Of a DNA stretch of 64,000 nucleotides, positions 12,826 through 25,200 are shown in pieces. The DNA comes from Berberis thunbergii. Its lineage: Eukaryota; Streptophyta; Magnoliopsida; Ranunculales; Berberidaceae. The position numbers were made by a program, and so were the translations under genes. Under the pieces are notes generated by a model. The model did no database searches, was not told the origin of the DNA, and worked only from the letters and a program-made list of their open reading frames with translations. Positions within the stretch are counted from its first letter, which is position 1. Every line of letters starts with the position of its first letter. The stretch lies in contig QNQO01001827.1 in the NCBI GenBank assembly GCA_003290165.1, positions 1-64,000 on the forward strand, given 5' to 3'.

Positions 12826-13149
12826 TAATAATCATAAATTGAAAGAAATCAAGTCACCATCAACATGACCTCGTGAAACTCAACATATTTTAATCACAAT
12901 TTTTTAACTTTTCTTACCAGCCTTTAGTCATTAAAAATTTAAGCAAAACCTGTTATAGATTTGTTATAGAGAGAGTAGCCATTATTTGAATACAATTTTT
13001 TCCAGATTTGAAACAAAGGCTGAGATAGCAGCACACAACAACAATCGAAGACAGACTGTCTTCTTCTTCTTCCCCTTCTTCCTCCCTGATACTCTATTAA
13101 CAACGATGACTGAATGAACCAGCTGAAGAATCAATATTGTATGTCTTCT

Positions 13150-13266
13150 CTTCTTATTCTTCTTCTTCTTATTCTTCTTTTTCTTTTTCTTCTTCTTCTT
13201 CTTCTTCTTCAGACTTCAGACTTCAGACTTCAGACTTCAGACTTCAGACTTCAGACTTCAGACTTC
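13150..13266 (+). repeat. (TTC)n and (AGACTTC)8 tandem repeats
   Basis: A TTC-rich run (about 13150-13210) passes directly into eight exact 7-bp units AGACTTC at 13211-13266, with degenerate units after that. Several overlapping open frames here are low-complexity artefacts. Confidence 0.9.
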
Positions 13267-13753
13267 TTCTTCAAACTTCAGACTGTTACTTCGTCGACAG
13301 TCGACAAACTCAATACGGCTGCAGGAACGACCTGCAACAGCGTCGTTGTCATCATCTTCTTCTTCTTCTGATTCTGCTTTTCTTCTTCTCTATTGCCCAT
13401 AAGCCACTGTTCTTATTCCTCTATCAAATGGGTTTCAGAGATCAAACCCATTTAACCACGTGGGGCTTACTTCCAGCCGTCGAATCTTTGTTAAGATCTA
13501 AAATAAACCCATCCATTGACTCGTGCGCTTTGTCACGAGCCGACTCGTATGAGTCAGAATGCAAACTCACTTGCCTTGAAACACGCCCTTGACTCGTACG
13601 TATTAGGGCATTTTTTAGCCGCTTCGAGGCGACTCGTACGAGCTTACCGCTATTTAAAACAATGCAAAGAACAATACAAACAAGAACAAAGAGAACATAA
13701 CAAAGATAAAGAAAGAAGAGAGAGCGGCCCAAAAATAGCAAGCTAAAGAGGTT

Positions 13754-14470
13754 AGACATCACTCATCAGTAAGGACTGAGATTCAATTATGATTATGCCC
13801 AAATGCTTGGCTCATTGACAAGCCATATTTTTTTATCATGTTACAAAGGCTGTTGATCTCCAACTTCCTTCAAAACCCCGATTGGTCCTTTCCTTCCAGA
13901 ACACCCACAAAAAGAAATTAGCAACATGTTACACGTGGCGAATGTGTTGTTACCCATTGGTTGGTTGGAATTCCATCTAGAGATGATGACGTCTAGAAAA
14001 AGTGCATTTGCATTCAACTTCACATAGCGCACAATGATTATTAATGGTGAGAGATTTTTTCGCCATATTATCAACACTAAGAACTCTCTCATGGATGAAA
14101 GTCCAAAAGAAGAAGTTTTGACAGGGAGAAGTTTGCTTATGCTAAAAATGCCTAAGAAATTGAAAGGTGGATACTTCTTGTTTAAACATATTCTCCTCGA
14201 GTCCAGCTGTTTACACAGCTGAAATGGCCGAAAAGACAAGCCACAGAAAGTGGGCCTGCTTGCTCAAGCTCAGAGACCAGTTGTTTAAAGAAACACTGAA
14301 CTCCAGGATGTTACCCTTATCCCTTGGCAAATCACACAAAGTCTCCATTTCATCCCATTTTAGACGAGCTTTATGTTTCAGTGGTTCTAAGCTCTCAGTG
14401 GATTCATTTAAACAATGAGTGGTCGTCTAATGGTTGGGAGAAAGAGGCAGGGTCATCAATAGGCCAACCT
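13754..14470 (-). mobile_element. LINE fragment, zf-RVT region (copy 2)
   Basis: Colinear with 2551-3330 and carrying the same decayed zinc-binding region of an L1-type LINE on the minus strand. One stretch of about 130 codons at 13841-14239 is open, but it mixes frames relative to the domain. Confidence 0.4.
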
Positions 14471-15179
14471 AGAGTGAAAGATGGACTGACTCAATAATAG
14501 CAATATTGTAAGCTTAAACCAGACAACAAACTAACTGAAACTAATAAAGTTCAACATTCAAGTTAATCCCATCATCATCAGGTCAAATCCAACTACTTAG
14601 GAGATGGGAGATCAGGTAGGGGGTAGATGAGGGAATCATCGTCCAAGATATCCTTTTAAGTGCGCCTCGAAAGAATCAGTGGAGTGTCGTCTACTAAGAG
14701 TTAAATTCAAGGAGAAAAAGCAGAGTGATGTCGATGGGCATTTAACCAATGGGTTCGGGAAAGGATATTAGCGATGTAATTTAAGCTATTTTCTTTATTG
14801 GGGTGAAACCGTGAAAGTACTGACTGACCTTTTGCAGGAGTGTGGGGTTCGGCTGTCTCAATGTCTCTTGAGTATCCTGTGTGACTGGGATAATTTGTTC
14901 TTTCTTCTTCCCTTTCCCTTGTCTGAAAATTCATCTACTTAGTAGGGATTTGGAATGAACTCACTCATCTACTTCGTAGTGATTTGGAATTAATTTTTAA
15001 CCATTTGCTGAGAATCAATTTCAGAAGAAAACATCAGGGATCAGCTATTAGTAGAAAGAGGACCACTGGAGCACACATCTAACCTTGAGTTGATGCCCGA
15101 ATTCTTTAATCACGTACTACAATCTAGAACATAATTATATATAAATAAATAACAAATTAAAATTAAAATCAAAATCTAC

Positions 15180-15420
15180 TTACTCGAAAGATTGCAGCAA
15201 CCTTAGAAAGCAACAATCGACAGTCAGCCGACTCAATTTCCCCACTTAAGAGTTGCCATCGGATATCTTCGACTTCATCAGTTAAACCTTCTTACACTCA
15301 GTTTCCTGCTTATTGAATTGGACAATGAAGCTGGAATAACCTCTGCCCCGGTGAAAATCAAGTTCTGCAACATAGCATTGAAACTTCTGTAGTCCTCACA
15401 ACAAAACCATTTTCCCCCTG
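15180..15420 (-). other. Possible exon remnant, only in copy 2
   Basis: On the minus strand a GTTTTTGGTTACCAG acceptor-like site is followed by an open stretch with YRSFNAMLQNLIFTGAEVIP. After a frame change comes a second stretch with DEVEDIRWQLLSG and LLLSKVAAIFR that ends at a GAGTAAGT donor-like site. Both peptides look like ordinary protein rather than transposon sequence, but I do not recognise them. Copy 1 lacks this 1.1-kb segment. It could belong to the same decayed gene as the 78-nt candidate exon upstream (18192-18269). Confidence 0.25.
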
Positions 15421-18191
15421 GTAACCAAAAACAAATTACTTACAAAACAAGAAACAAATCAAGTCCACATCTATATGAGACTTACACAGATATGTCTTAA
15501 TCAAGTAAGAAGGACGAAGAGGATCATGCAGAGAAAATATCTTACTCAAATACTATGCTAGTTTGTGAAATAATGGGGCAATTGGAAAGAAAAAAAATAC
15601 ATCAAGATGCACGTGAAAAAATTATTTCCAAATGATAGTATCGTTTCACTAATAAATTTCCAAAAAGATAGTAAAATGAATGGATGACTAGTCCACTATA
15701 GCAGCATAATGCACAAAAAGGCAGTGCCTTCAGTATGATATACACAAAAGTATGAATGCATAAAAGAGAACTTGTTGTCAATATAACAAGTAGTTGAAAT
15801 AAAATTATCTAAGTTTTCTCAAATAGAAATCTAGGTTTCCTCTTAAAGACAAAGAGAATGTTTTATTGACTTTAAAAAAAAAATCTGCCAGTTTAGCTGC
15901 AGAACTCATCTTGAAGTTACTTATCTATTTTGAAAATGTTGTACATTAAAAACATTAACTTGAAACCCGATTATAACTTGTAAGATGTACTTCCAGCATT
16001 TATGCGCAAGTAGTTACACATTTGTCAAATATGAGAAGAGCATCTTAGAGCTTTCGCACCCTTTGTTATTATTAATAAAGTAAATGTGAGAAAATCATGT
16101 CTAATTTGCCGTCAAAGTTCATACTGGAACGTGGACTAGTAAAAGGATTTTCATAGAAGTAAGCAAGGTCAAAATTAATAATAAGATAACTTACCGGGTT
16201 AGTGAAGAAGGGTCTGAAATAGCTGGGATTGGATCTATGACCTCATGGTAGTGTGCTAAACATTGGGGACCCCAACTCGTTCCCTGTAACCAAAATAAAG
16301 ATTAGCAAGATGAAGAAGAATGCATACTCCATGAAAAGCATTTTAAATGCATGATTTTCTTGTATACAAAATAGAAGTTTATTTCACACGTTTCATAATC
16401 TAAAATGTGACAGTTAAACGAATCATATCAAATAATGTAATCACAAATCCTAAAAAAATGAACACATTCAAAATGGAAAATTTCCATATACAGTTATGTT
16501 GGTTGAAAATATTAATAACTAACAAACATATTTCAGTAAACCTTTTGAGGACGTATATGTACACTACAGGCGTATCCAAGGAATGTGTTTTCACAATATA
16601 TTTTGTACTTTCAACCAACCAAAACATTTCAAAATTTCACGATATATGTTGTATTGCCAACAAGTTAAAACTAATAACCCGTAGTCATCCACTATTTTGT
16701 CAATGAGGTATAAATCATTTAGAAAATCCCAAAGAAAACTAATAACATACTCATTATTGTATCTAAATTATGTCGATAATCATTTAGTTTTTTTTTCATT
16801 TTAACCCCAATTGATTGCTTCAATCTTGTATGCCATCGCTGCCGGAAGGAGAAAAGCTGAAAAAGAGATAGTGTAAATAAGGATGGCGGACAAAACCCCT
16901 TTTTACCAAAGTAGGCTTCTTGCCATTTGATAGTAAAATCCTGCAAGTATGGACTCTACCTTACTAATTGCAAACTTGAAATGTTCAATTTATCTTAGGC
17001 TCCAAGAGAGAGACTAAAACTAGCAAGCACATTTAGAAAAAAAATTGCAAGTTCTAGACGTTTCACTTGGTCATTGAAGATTATAGTTCAAAGCATTAAC
17101 TTTTAAAAGCAACTAAATAAAATGAATAAAAATAAAATAAACTCAAATCCATCGTTGTTGCTATCCTCCAGCCTTTCTTCCATGACTCCCTAGAACCCAT
17201 CAACGGCTTTACAAGTACACTCATGAAGACCAAACTTCCATTAATCTCCTTTTTCGGAAGATCCATCAAAAACCTGCTTCAACTTCCATAATGCAACTCA
17301 ATGCTCTTATCATCTTCTCCAACGAAACCGCCCTAATTCTTGTTTTTATTTTGATCCTAAACAACAACCACGCCCATACCCACCCATATTAATTCCATCA
17401 TTACTGTTACTATTTACCTCCTTCCCTGATTATCATAGACTACAAAATCGGGATCATTTAAGGATCCCAATAAAACATCAAACCTAGCATTGAAGATATA
17501 TGCACAGCCACGATATTACCTATTTACCTCGACAAGTCAGATAAACGTTCTCCACAATGAACTCTAAACTAACATTATTTATTTGTTTCTCACTGCCAAC
17601 AAAATTTTGATACATGAAATTAAGATCAGATCAGAACCACCACAGACAGACATTTCACACCAATCAAAAGGTCTACAATTCCTCAAAAACATATACGTCA
17701 AGCCAGTGAGTAAGAGATAATTGGCAATACTCCACACTCACAACTTATCTAAAGGCTCCCAAGTATCTGCCATATAACAAAGGAACACATCTTTTTTCTC
17801 TTTTTTTTAAGGTTCAAAATCGTTTACAATCTAATAAGATCACAATGAAACTTAAGGCCTCACCAAGGAAGCCCCTTACATCAGCTACATCATCAGATCA
17901 CATAGAACCCAAACTCCTCCCCCCAATACCTATGAATGCCCAAAACAAAAGCAAAATTCAACCTAGAACAACTCCGACCCATTGACGGTATTTCCAAGAA
18001 TACATGCTCAAAATAGCCACCCAAATGACTGGGCAGGACGGATACTTCCTTAGGATCCACAAATCATACCTAAATAGAGAACAAAAAAATTTACATTTTT
18101 ATGGACTTTAAGCACATTAGATTGACAAAAATGATGAAAAAACTTCAAAACAAACCAAGAAACAAACATGCAGAGAAAAATCGAATTATAC

Positions 18192-18269
18192 CCATGGTGA
18201 AAAGTTGCTTCCTTGGAAGATCCCAATACCCAGTTTGCCATCTCCATCCTTCGCCACCACCACTGTCAT
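18192..18269 (-). other. Candidate first exon, 78 nt (copy 2)
   Basis: Minus-strand ATG at 18269, 26 codons beginning MTVVVAKDGDGKLG and ending FSPW, then a GTATAA donor-like site. Length and frame are identical to the copies at 5948-6025 and 56170-56247. A GAAGAAGAAG purine run lies just upstream of the ATG. No recognised family. Confidence 0.35.
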
Positions 18270-19251
18270 CTTTTTCTTCTTCTTCTTCACTTGCAAGCCT
18301 CGTTATTTGAACTAATCTCTTAGAGGATTCTCCTTCAACTGGGACCAATTACATGGGCTTCGATTCGAAAGGTTTGATTTTTAGGGAGTTTGAGAGATTG
18401 ATTGGATTTGGGGTTCTAGGGTTTGTGAGCAAATGTGATTGTGGTTTGCGAGAGTGGAGTGAGAGAGGCAGTTTTAAAGGCGAGTGAAGAGACGAAGAGG
18501 TGGTGAAGGGCCATGTGGCATTTTTGCATGCCTGTTAGAATGAGGCACGAGTTATGCACGTGATGTAGATCTTTACTAAATAAATAATGAAGAAATAAAT
18601 GAATGGGGTATCTATTTTACAAATTCTTCCTAACATAGATTTGCAAATTTCATCTTTGAAAAGGTGTGATTACACTCAACATACCGCAAATGTTGAATAA
18701 ACTCTATTTCTAACGATTTATTGTGCGCTAGAATATCTCTATTCACAACTTTATTATGCAACATTGAAGTTGTTAAGGTCGCTAACAACTTTGACTATAA
18801 CGTGAGCTTACTAAATATTCCGTACAAGTTAAAATAAATGTATCTTATTCAAATTTGAGGTACTTGTAACGAAGATTGCATAAAAAAATATCAGTTCGTG
18901 GTAGATTGTGTCTGTTGTGTTGCGTAAGCATTTTAGTTTAGATTGCGTCTTACATAAGCATTTTATAGGGTTTTTCCACAAAATTCAATAAAACCATGGC
19001 TTGATTTTTTGCATTGTTAATAAGGATATAAAGATTTTTCGCATTGGGTCTTTTTCTAATGTGGCACGTCTGACCTTGGTCAACGTCGTTGAACAAATAG
19101 TCAAGACACAATTTCGTATACAATATGTAATTATGTAAAAGTTTGTACCCAATGTGAATTACACCTAAATTATGTGTGTCCAAAATGTAAATAGATGTTT
19201 GTGACAATATTTATTGCAATTGCACTATGATCCTTGGGCACAGGAATTGGA

Positions 19252-19630
19252 GTCAATTTTAGGGTTGAACAAAAAATCGACCAAATTGATTAAACCAACC
19301 AAACTGATCAAAATCGAACCGATCGGTTTAGTTTAAATTCGGTTCGGATCTAAAAAATTCAAAATCGAAGTGATCGGTTCGGTTTTCGATTTCTATGTGA
19401 TTTTAACCGACAAAACCAAACCGACCAAATATATATAAGAAATAATATATTTTATATAAAAATAATAAGATATGTTTAAAATAGTCGATCAGTCCGGTTT
19501 TATTTCGGTTTTAGTCGGTTCGGTTATGATTTGCATAAATTAGAATCGGTTTGGTTTTGTTAATGATCGGTTCGGTTTGAAAATTTTGAAACTGATCAAA
19601 GTCAGTTCAGTTTTCAACCCTAGTCAATTT
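19252..19630. mobile_element. hAT-type MITE, 363 bp
   Basis: Element 19260-19622 begins TAGGGTTGAACAAAA and ends in the complement of TAGGGTTGAAAACTGA. It is flanked by perfect 8-bp duplications GTCAATTT (19252-19259, 19623-19630). Copy 3 has the unoccupied site with a single GTCAATTT at about 57314-57321. The interior is built from CGGTTCGGTT and ACCGAACC words in both orientations. No coding capacity. Confidence 0.85.
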
Positions 19631-19664
19631 TTTTCTGACTTGGTTTTTGTTTTGTTGAAGTAAT

Positions 19665-20559
19665 GGTACGAACTAAGTTATTAATGTGGCAAACAATCGG
19701 CGATTAATCGCAATTAATTCGGGGTTTGACCGAACCGAATTGGGTGAAATTGGTTGGGGTTTAGTGGACACTGATTAATTGGCCAAAAATCAGCGAGTCG
19801 CCGATTAATCGGCCAGGCCGACTAGCCGATTTATCGCTATGTATAAAAAAAAACCTATGGGAGCTTGTTGATTGAGGTTGTTTGTAGTGATATGAATTTT
19901 GGTGAAATAGTTGATTGTTATCGGAACAACTTGGATTCAGCTTGTTGATGATGTTGAGCTCCCATTTTTTTTGTGTATTCGACATTTTTTGCCCTTTTGA
20001 CACTAAGAGCACTATTAACTGAACCTCACAATTTCTTAGGAAGTTTTGATTATGCGTGACAAATCCACACAATTTTCACACACTTCAATCATGACTTTCT
20101 TTATTTTTTTAATTTATAATTTATTGGCATAATCCTCTGGATGTGGAGTATTTTTTTGTACAAAGTGGTCATTCTAGAAATATCTTCGGTGTAAACTAAT
20201 ACGATTTACCTTCATCGGTTAGTGAGATAGGTAGGTTGGTTCTTCCTGTTAAGTCCGACATCTATTTTGTTTTTTATTGTTTGTCTTGGTAGGTTGGTTG
20301 TTAAAACAATCTATACTTTTCTTGTAATTTCTTTTTAATTAGCTTGGCAAATAACTAGTAATGTTATATAATTACAAATTTACACCATTTTAATTATTTA
20401 TTTATTTTTGTAATCTATGACTATGATTAAATTTAAAAATATATGCTTTGAAAAAATTGACCGATTAAATCCGATCAATGTCGATTAATCTCGCTTAATC
20501 GTAATTCGATCCTAGACTGTGCTATGACCGCTTTCTGATTTAACTGCATAGGGTACGAA
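19665..20559. mobile_element. hAT-like insertion, 879 bp
   Basis: Insertion 19673-20551 is bounded by the exact 8-bp repeat GGTACGAA (19665-19672, 20552-20559). Copy 3 has a single near-identical GGTATGAA at 57356-57363. Terminal inverted similarity is weak (CTAAGTT against CTATGCA), but CGATTAATCG-type words are repeated near both ends. The 8-bp duplication supports hAT. No transposase is seen. Confidence 0.65.
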
Positions 20560-20967
20560 GTTCAAAGAATGCATAAAACGCAGTAGATGTTGAACAATGC
20601 AATGGAATCATCATGGTGTTGGCGTAAAATTATGGAGTGTAGAGCCACAACTTTGGAGTTGTTTTTTTACTCTATATAAGTAATGATGAGGCCAAAAACT
20701 TTTGAAGGATCGGTGGCATCCACTTGGTGTACTGATGCAGAAGTTTTTGCATGAACTCATGTGTGATTTTGGTTTACAAGGACGGTGAATGGTTTGTCCA
20801 GAAGCATATACAGCTAGCAACATCGGAAATTACAAGCTATCTCAATGAAGTGGAAATTGATTGTGAGCAGGAAGATGTGATTTTTTGGAGTTGAGTGCAA
20901 AGTATAGTTTGAAGCATACATATGAAGCAATTAGACACCGACCTCTATCAGTTCAGTGGGCAGGACT

Positions 20968-21457
20968 TATTGGTGAACAATCAGAACCGTATATAAATTT
21001 ATTCGAAATAAATAATGTAACAGTAAATAAAATACAAGGAAATCAAATAAAATAAATTATTCTACTAACTTGTATTGCAGGTTAAGGCTCGAGAAATCAC
21101 TATCTTGAATTGGCGGAGTTGGTAAGTCTTGAATTGTAGATAGAGGCTAACGGATACGCTATGTCCTATAGACAGAATTCGCCCCTACTCGGTGTTGTAG
21201 TTCTTTAGGCGTCTGACTATCAGGATTCAACTACCTAATACCAACACCGGAGCGCAAGGGTGTCGCTTCTGGCGAATTACTAAATGCAATTTCTCTCATA
21301 AGTGAAGAAGAATGAATAACTTTAGAAAAAATTAATGTGTGTTGAAGAACTTGTTTTTCTCTTCAATATATAGATAACAATATGGTGTGTTGATCAGACA
21401 CATCATTTTTTAATTCAAAAGACACATCTTTTCTGTTCAATGTTGGTTATTTGTATG
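20968..21457 (-). repeat. Copia downstream LTR (left), end uncertain
   Basis: Directly repeated with 23136-23640, including the shared words GAATTGGCGGAGTTGG, GGATACGCTATGTCCTATAG and TTCGCCCCTACTCGGTGTTG. Homology stops at about 21457. Either the right LTR lost its inner part or this one carries an insertion up to about 22010. Confidence 0.65.
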
Positions 21458-22031
21458 GTAAATATACAAAGTTGTCTTTTGGAGAGAAACTTAGACATAA
21501 TATGCATCGAGAGATGTGTCTTTGGACTTGAACTTTCCTTAGTGAATACTTATCGGATTTACCGGTGATGCGGTGTGTATAGGAGACATTGAACTGTTCA
21601 CCATGTTTAGTAAATTAGAACAATGAGCATCACACATATTATATCTTCACGTTTTTCAATTCATACGGTTGTGTTCGTTTTGGTCTTGAACAAATCTCGG
21701 ATTCATGAGAGTTTTAGAGAACTCAACCATATCATTATCATAAATGCGACCCCACATTTACTCCCATTTAGGTGACACTTAGATTATTAATACCCTGTTG
21801 TATTCATCTTATCCTGCAACAGATTAGTGTCATTAAGAATAAATAAATATTCACCCTGACCATCACAGGTAGTATTCATTTCTTATCATACGAATGAGTA
21901 AGTGTGTACACTCTATTATTTGAGTTTCACCTAACTAGTTTGCCTTTTCTAACCTAGGCCTTGAAATTTCATTTGGCTAGGTTAGGTTTTCGCCAGGTTA
22001 AGTCCATTCCCCTCGATAATTTTAACACTTG

Positions 22032-23135
22032 TTATTTTAGTATACCCTTTGTAAGTTGATCTGCAATATTCTCCTTTGACTTCACATAGTCAATTGAAAT
22101 GATCTCAGTTTTGAGCAATTGTTTTATTGTGTTATGTCGTCGTCTTATGTGCTTAGACTTGCCATTGTAAATGTTAATTTTCGCTCGCGCAATGGCTATC
22201 ATGCAGTAAGAGTGAATACATATAGCAGTCACAGGTTGAGGCCATAACGAAATATCTTCTAAAAAAATTCTCATCCAATCTGTTTCTTCAGCAGTTTAAT
22301 CTAAGGCTATAAATTCATATTGCATTGTGGAACGTGTTATACACGTTTGTTTTTGTGATTTCCACGACACTGTTGCCCCATCAAGTGTAAATACATATCC
22401 ACTTATGTATTTTGCCATTTTACCGGATATCCAATTAGCATTCGTATATCCTTCCAAAACTAGAGGATATATATTTGTATAATGTAATCCATCGTTGATT
22501 GTGAACTTCAAGTATCGCAATACTTTGACCAAAGCTACCCAATGGTCCTTGGATGGTTTGATAGTATATCTAGCCAATCTATTTACTGAGTAAGGAATAT
22601 CCGGTTTAGTACAATTTGTAATGTATTGTAGTGTCCCAATGATACGTGAGTATTCCAATTGAGAGACACTTTCTCCCTTATTCTCCTTGAGATGACAATT
22701 TGGATCATAAGGTGTTTTAGCCGGATTACTATTAAAATGACCAAATTTTCGCAAAATTGTTTCCACATAATGTGATTGGGTAAGTATGTAGCCATCATTA
22801 TTTCTTAGAATTCTTATTCCGAAAATTACATAAACTTTACCCATATCTTTCATATCAAAACTCGAGTTCAATATTTTCTTAGTTGAGTTTATGATATCCA
22901 AGTTTGGCCCCATGATGAGCATGCCATCAACATTCAAGCATACAATGACAATATAATCATTGTCAAATTGTTTGATGTAAACACATTTATCACATTCATT
23001 GATCCGAAATCCATGTGATATCATTGTATGATCAAACTTTTCATGTCATTGTTTAGGTGCTTGTTTAATTTCATAAAGAGACTTTACAAGCTTCCAAACC
23101 TTCACTGATTGTTCCATAAAATTTTGTCTATGGAT
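22032..23135 (-). pseudogene. Copia RT / RNase H remnant
   Basis: One continuous minus-strand frame interrupted by stops (TGA near 23040, TAA at 22296-22298). It begins with VWKLVKSLYEIKQAP, the RT motif before the catalytic box. It continues through [10 protein letters not shown], where Copia normally has YVDDMLI, so both the tyrosine and the second catalytic aspartate are lost. It ends in the RNase H region ([29 protein letters not shown]). The catalytic changes and stops show that it is inactive. Confidence 0.85.
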
Positions 23136-23684
23136 TGTTGGAGAACAATCGGAACAATGTATAAATTTATTTGAAATTAATAATGTAACAGTACAAATAT
23201 TATTTGTATTATAAATGGATTACAACGAAATCAAATAAGATAAACTATTCTACTAACTTGTATTGCAAATTGAGGCTTGAGAAATCACTATCTTGAATTG
23301 GCGGAGTTGGTACGTCTTGAATTGTAGATAGAGGCTAGCGGATACGCTATGTCCTATAGACATAATTCGCCCCTACTCGGTGTTGTAGTTGTTTAGGTGT
23401 CTGACTACCAAGATTCAATTATCTAATACCAACACCGTAGCACAAGGGTGTTGGTTCTGGCGAATTTACCGAATGCAATCTTCCTCAAAAGTGAAAAAGA
23501 ATTAATAACTCTAGAAAAAATTAATGTGTTTGAAGAACTTGTTTTTCTCTTCAATATATAGAGAACAAAAGGGTGTGTTGATCAGACACATCCTTTCTTA
23601 ATTCAAAAGACACATTTTCACTTCAAGTGCAAAATACACATCTTTTCTCTTTAATGTTGGTTATTTGCTATACAAACTCCAACA
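23136..23684 (-). repeat. Copia upstream LTR (right)
   Basis: 549-bp LTR with TGTTGG at one end and CCAACA at the other, forming perfect 6-bp inverted ends. The inner border runs directly into RT coding sequence, so the primer binding site is deleted. Confidence 0.7.
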
Positions 23685-25021
23685 GGACTTGTATGGTTCA
23701 AATGTTACACTCCATGACATAGTTTTATCATTTGGCTAGCAGCTCAATCAACCCTCAAAACGATGTTGAAACTAAAAAATGGAGAATAGTGAGTAACGAT
23801 ATATGTCCATTATGTGTTGCTAAAACAGAGACAGAGACGCACATGTTTCATTAGTGTACTTATTCCAAGTATGCATGGAATCATATGTTGCATTACCTGG
23901 GCTACTATAGACAAATTCTTGCATGGGTCGAGAAAATGATTGTTATAAACATGCATTTAGTGTAGACAAGTCGATTATAGTTTTGAAGAAGCTCTATCAT
24001 ATTTGGGCTTAAAGGAACAAGTGACCCTACACATAGGACCGATTGTTTGAAGTTTAATCAGTTCAAAAGATATACCAAGAACTCAGAACAGTGTAGACAC
24101 CAGAGAATTGTTCAGCAGGTGGTAGGTCAATGTTTAATGCTATCATAAACAAGCAGTCAGATGCCGTTGGAGTGAACCAGAGGAAGGGTGGTGCAAGTTG
24201 AAATCAGATGGGTCTTTGCGAGGTTTGTGAGGTGGATATGGTGCCATGATTAGATATGAAAGTTGAGAAGCAATTATTGCATGCTCGGGAGCTACTACAG
24301 GACATTTGGTCATCAAATGTGAGTTGCAATGTGTGGAAATAGGACTGAAAATTGCATACATGCAGGGAATTTCTAAATTGATAATCAATATGATTCACGT
24401 AATGTGCATACGTATTTGAATAAGCAGGCAAACAAGTCTTGGGACTTAAGGCATTTAATAGCTCGTATCAAAATACAACTTGTGTTGTTGGAGAATTACA
24501 AAGTTGAGCATCACTTTAGGGAAACAAACAAGGCAACATATCACCTTGCTAGTCCATACCCAAGCTCTAACCTTGTGGTTAGCATTCATAGTTCGTTTGC
24601 TAAAGACCTTAAGAAATTGTATTTGAAAAAACTTGAGATTTGGTTTAATCATTTTTATGAAAAGCGAGTAGGGGTTTTGAGGACCCCCAAACTTTATATT
24701 AACCTTGAGTTCGAAACAATCAAAAACCTATTTTGATGTATGCATCTTCAATGTATCCTCACATAATGGCTTTTGGGTTTAAATAAGCATAATGAAGATT
24801 AAAGATTAAAAACAAAACAAAACAACCAATCAACTTATTTAATCTCCATGTTTTGAATACGGATTTGATTTTCCCAATGAACATGATTTAAAACAGATTT
24901 TCTGCTATATAGCATAGTTTGCCATACAATGTGGATGACCCATAATCTTGCAAGTAGAACTGCTTGATAATGCTACCATCCTTTCCAACTGCAAGATCAA
25001 ATCACGAAGAGTAAGTGAGTT

Positions 25022-25200
25022 TGTGATACCCTTGTATGGGCGGACCTGATGGGGAAGGGTGCGGGAGAGGATTTGTTAGTCCTAGAGCCGTGGATCCCAA
25101 GAGGGGTTGGGCAAGCTACTAATGGGAGATTATAGTCTCACATCGCCTAGGTGAGGGAAGGGGGGTGTGTTATATATGTACGAGTTTGGATCTAGAACAA
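25022..25200 (+). mobile_element. TRIM-like LTR fragment with USE + TATA signals
   Basis: Starts TGTGATACCCTTGTATGGGCGG (TG start typical of an LTR). It contains GTCTCACATCG at 25135-25145, one base from the plant snRNA upstream sequence element, and TATATAT from 25171, 25 bp downstream. The sequence resembles the terminal repeat of small plant LTR elements. The copy-3 version (from 58211) continues further with a TTGGGCCTAAAACGAACAATAT word and this one seems truncated. The right end is uncertain. Confidence 0.35.

Larger units (their letters stand above)
11361..13672. mobile_element. Non-autonomous hAT, 2.3 kb, with 8-bp TSD
   Basis: The element runs 11369-13664. Its ends are CAATGTTTTAAAAAGCG and, complemented, CATTGTTTTAAATAGCG. 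It is bounded by identical 8-bp duplications CAAAGAAC (11361-11368, 13665-13672). Copy 1 has the single unoccupied CAAAGAAC at 2456-2463, so both ends are certain. An 8-bp duplication and short imperfect inverted ends fit the hAT superfamily. No transposase is present. The interior contains GAGTCG/CTCGTACGAG words near the right end, a second hAT (11764-12817) and the microsatellites at 13150-13266. Confidence 0.85.
20963..23689 (-). mobile_element. Truncated Copia LTR retrotransposon
   Basis: Element 20968-23684, flanked by 5-bp duplications GGACT (20963-20967, 23685-23689), which is the usual length for Copia. The right, upstream LTR is 23136-23684 and has TGTTGG...CCAACA ends. The left LTR starts at 20968 with TATTGG, matches the right LTR to about 21457, and then continues into sequence absent from the right LTR. 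The coding remnant lies on the minus strand. Gag, protease, integrase and the RT N terminus have been lost by a deletion that joins the upstream LTR directly to RT. A pyrimidine run near 22000-22012 could be the complement of the polypurine tract. Confidence 0.75.
20560..24830 (+). mobile_element. Decayed L1-type LINE 3' half, split by Copia
   Basis: The plus strand carries the 3' part of a plant LINE in two pieces, 20560-20967 and 23685-24830, separated by a Copia insertion. The left piece encodes the region before the zinc-binding domain (SSWCWRKIMECRATT). The right piece has NDICPLCVAKTETETHMFH (zf-RVT knuckle), then an RNase H segment with GGYGAMIRYE and the final frame at 24404-24736, ending near an A-rich tail at about 24806. 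The HYLGY and CPLC words resemble the younger LINE at 28451-33702. Many stops and frameshifts. Copy 3 holds the same LINE at 57360-58014 with its middle deleted. Confidence 0.65.

Noticed and set aside
13114..13592. Overlapping frames rich in Ser, Leu and Phe
   Set aside because: Generated by the (TTC)n and (AGACTTC)n arrays inside a transposon.
20068..20510. CGATTAATCG palindromic words considered as an origin or operator cluster
   Set aside because: They are the subterminal repeats of the 879-bp hAT-like insertion.
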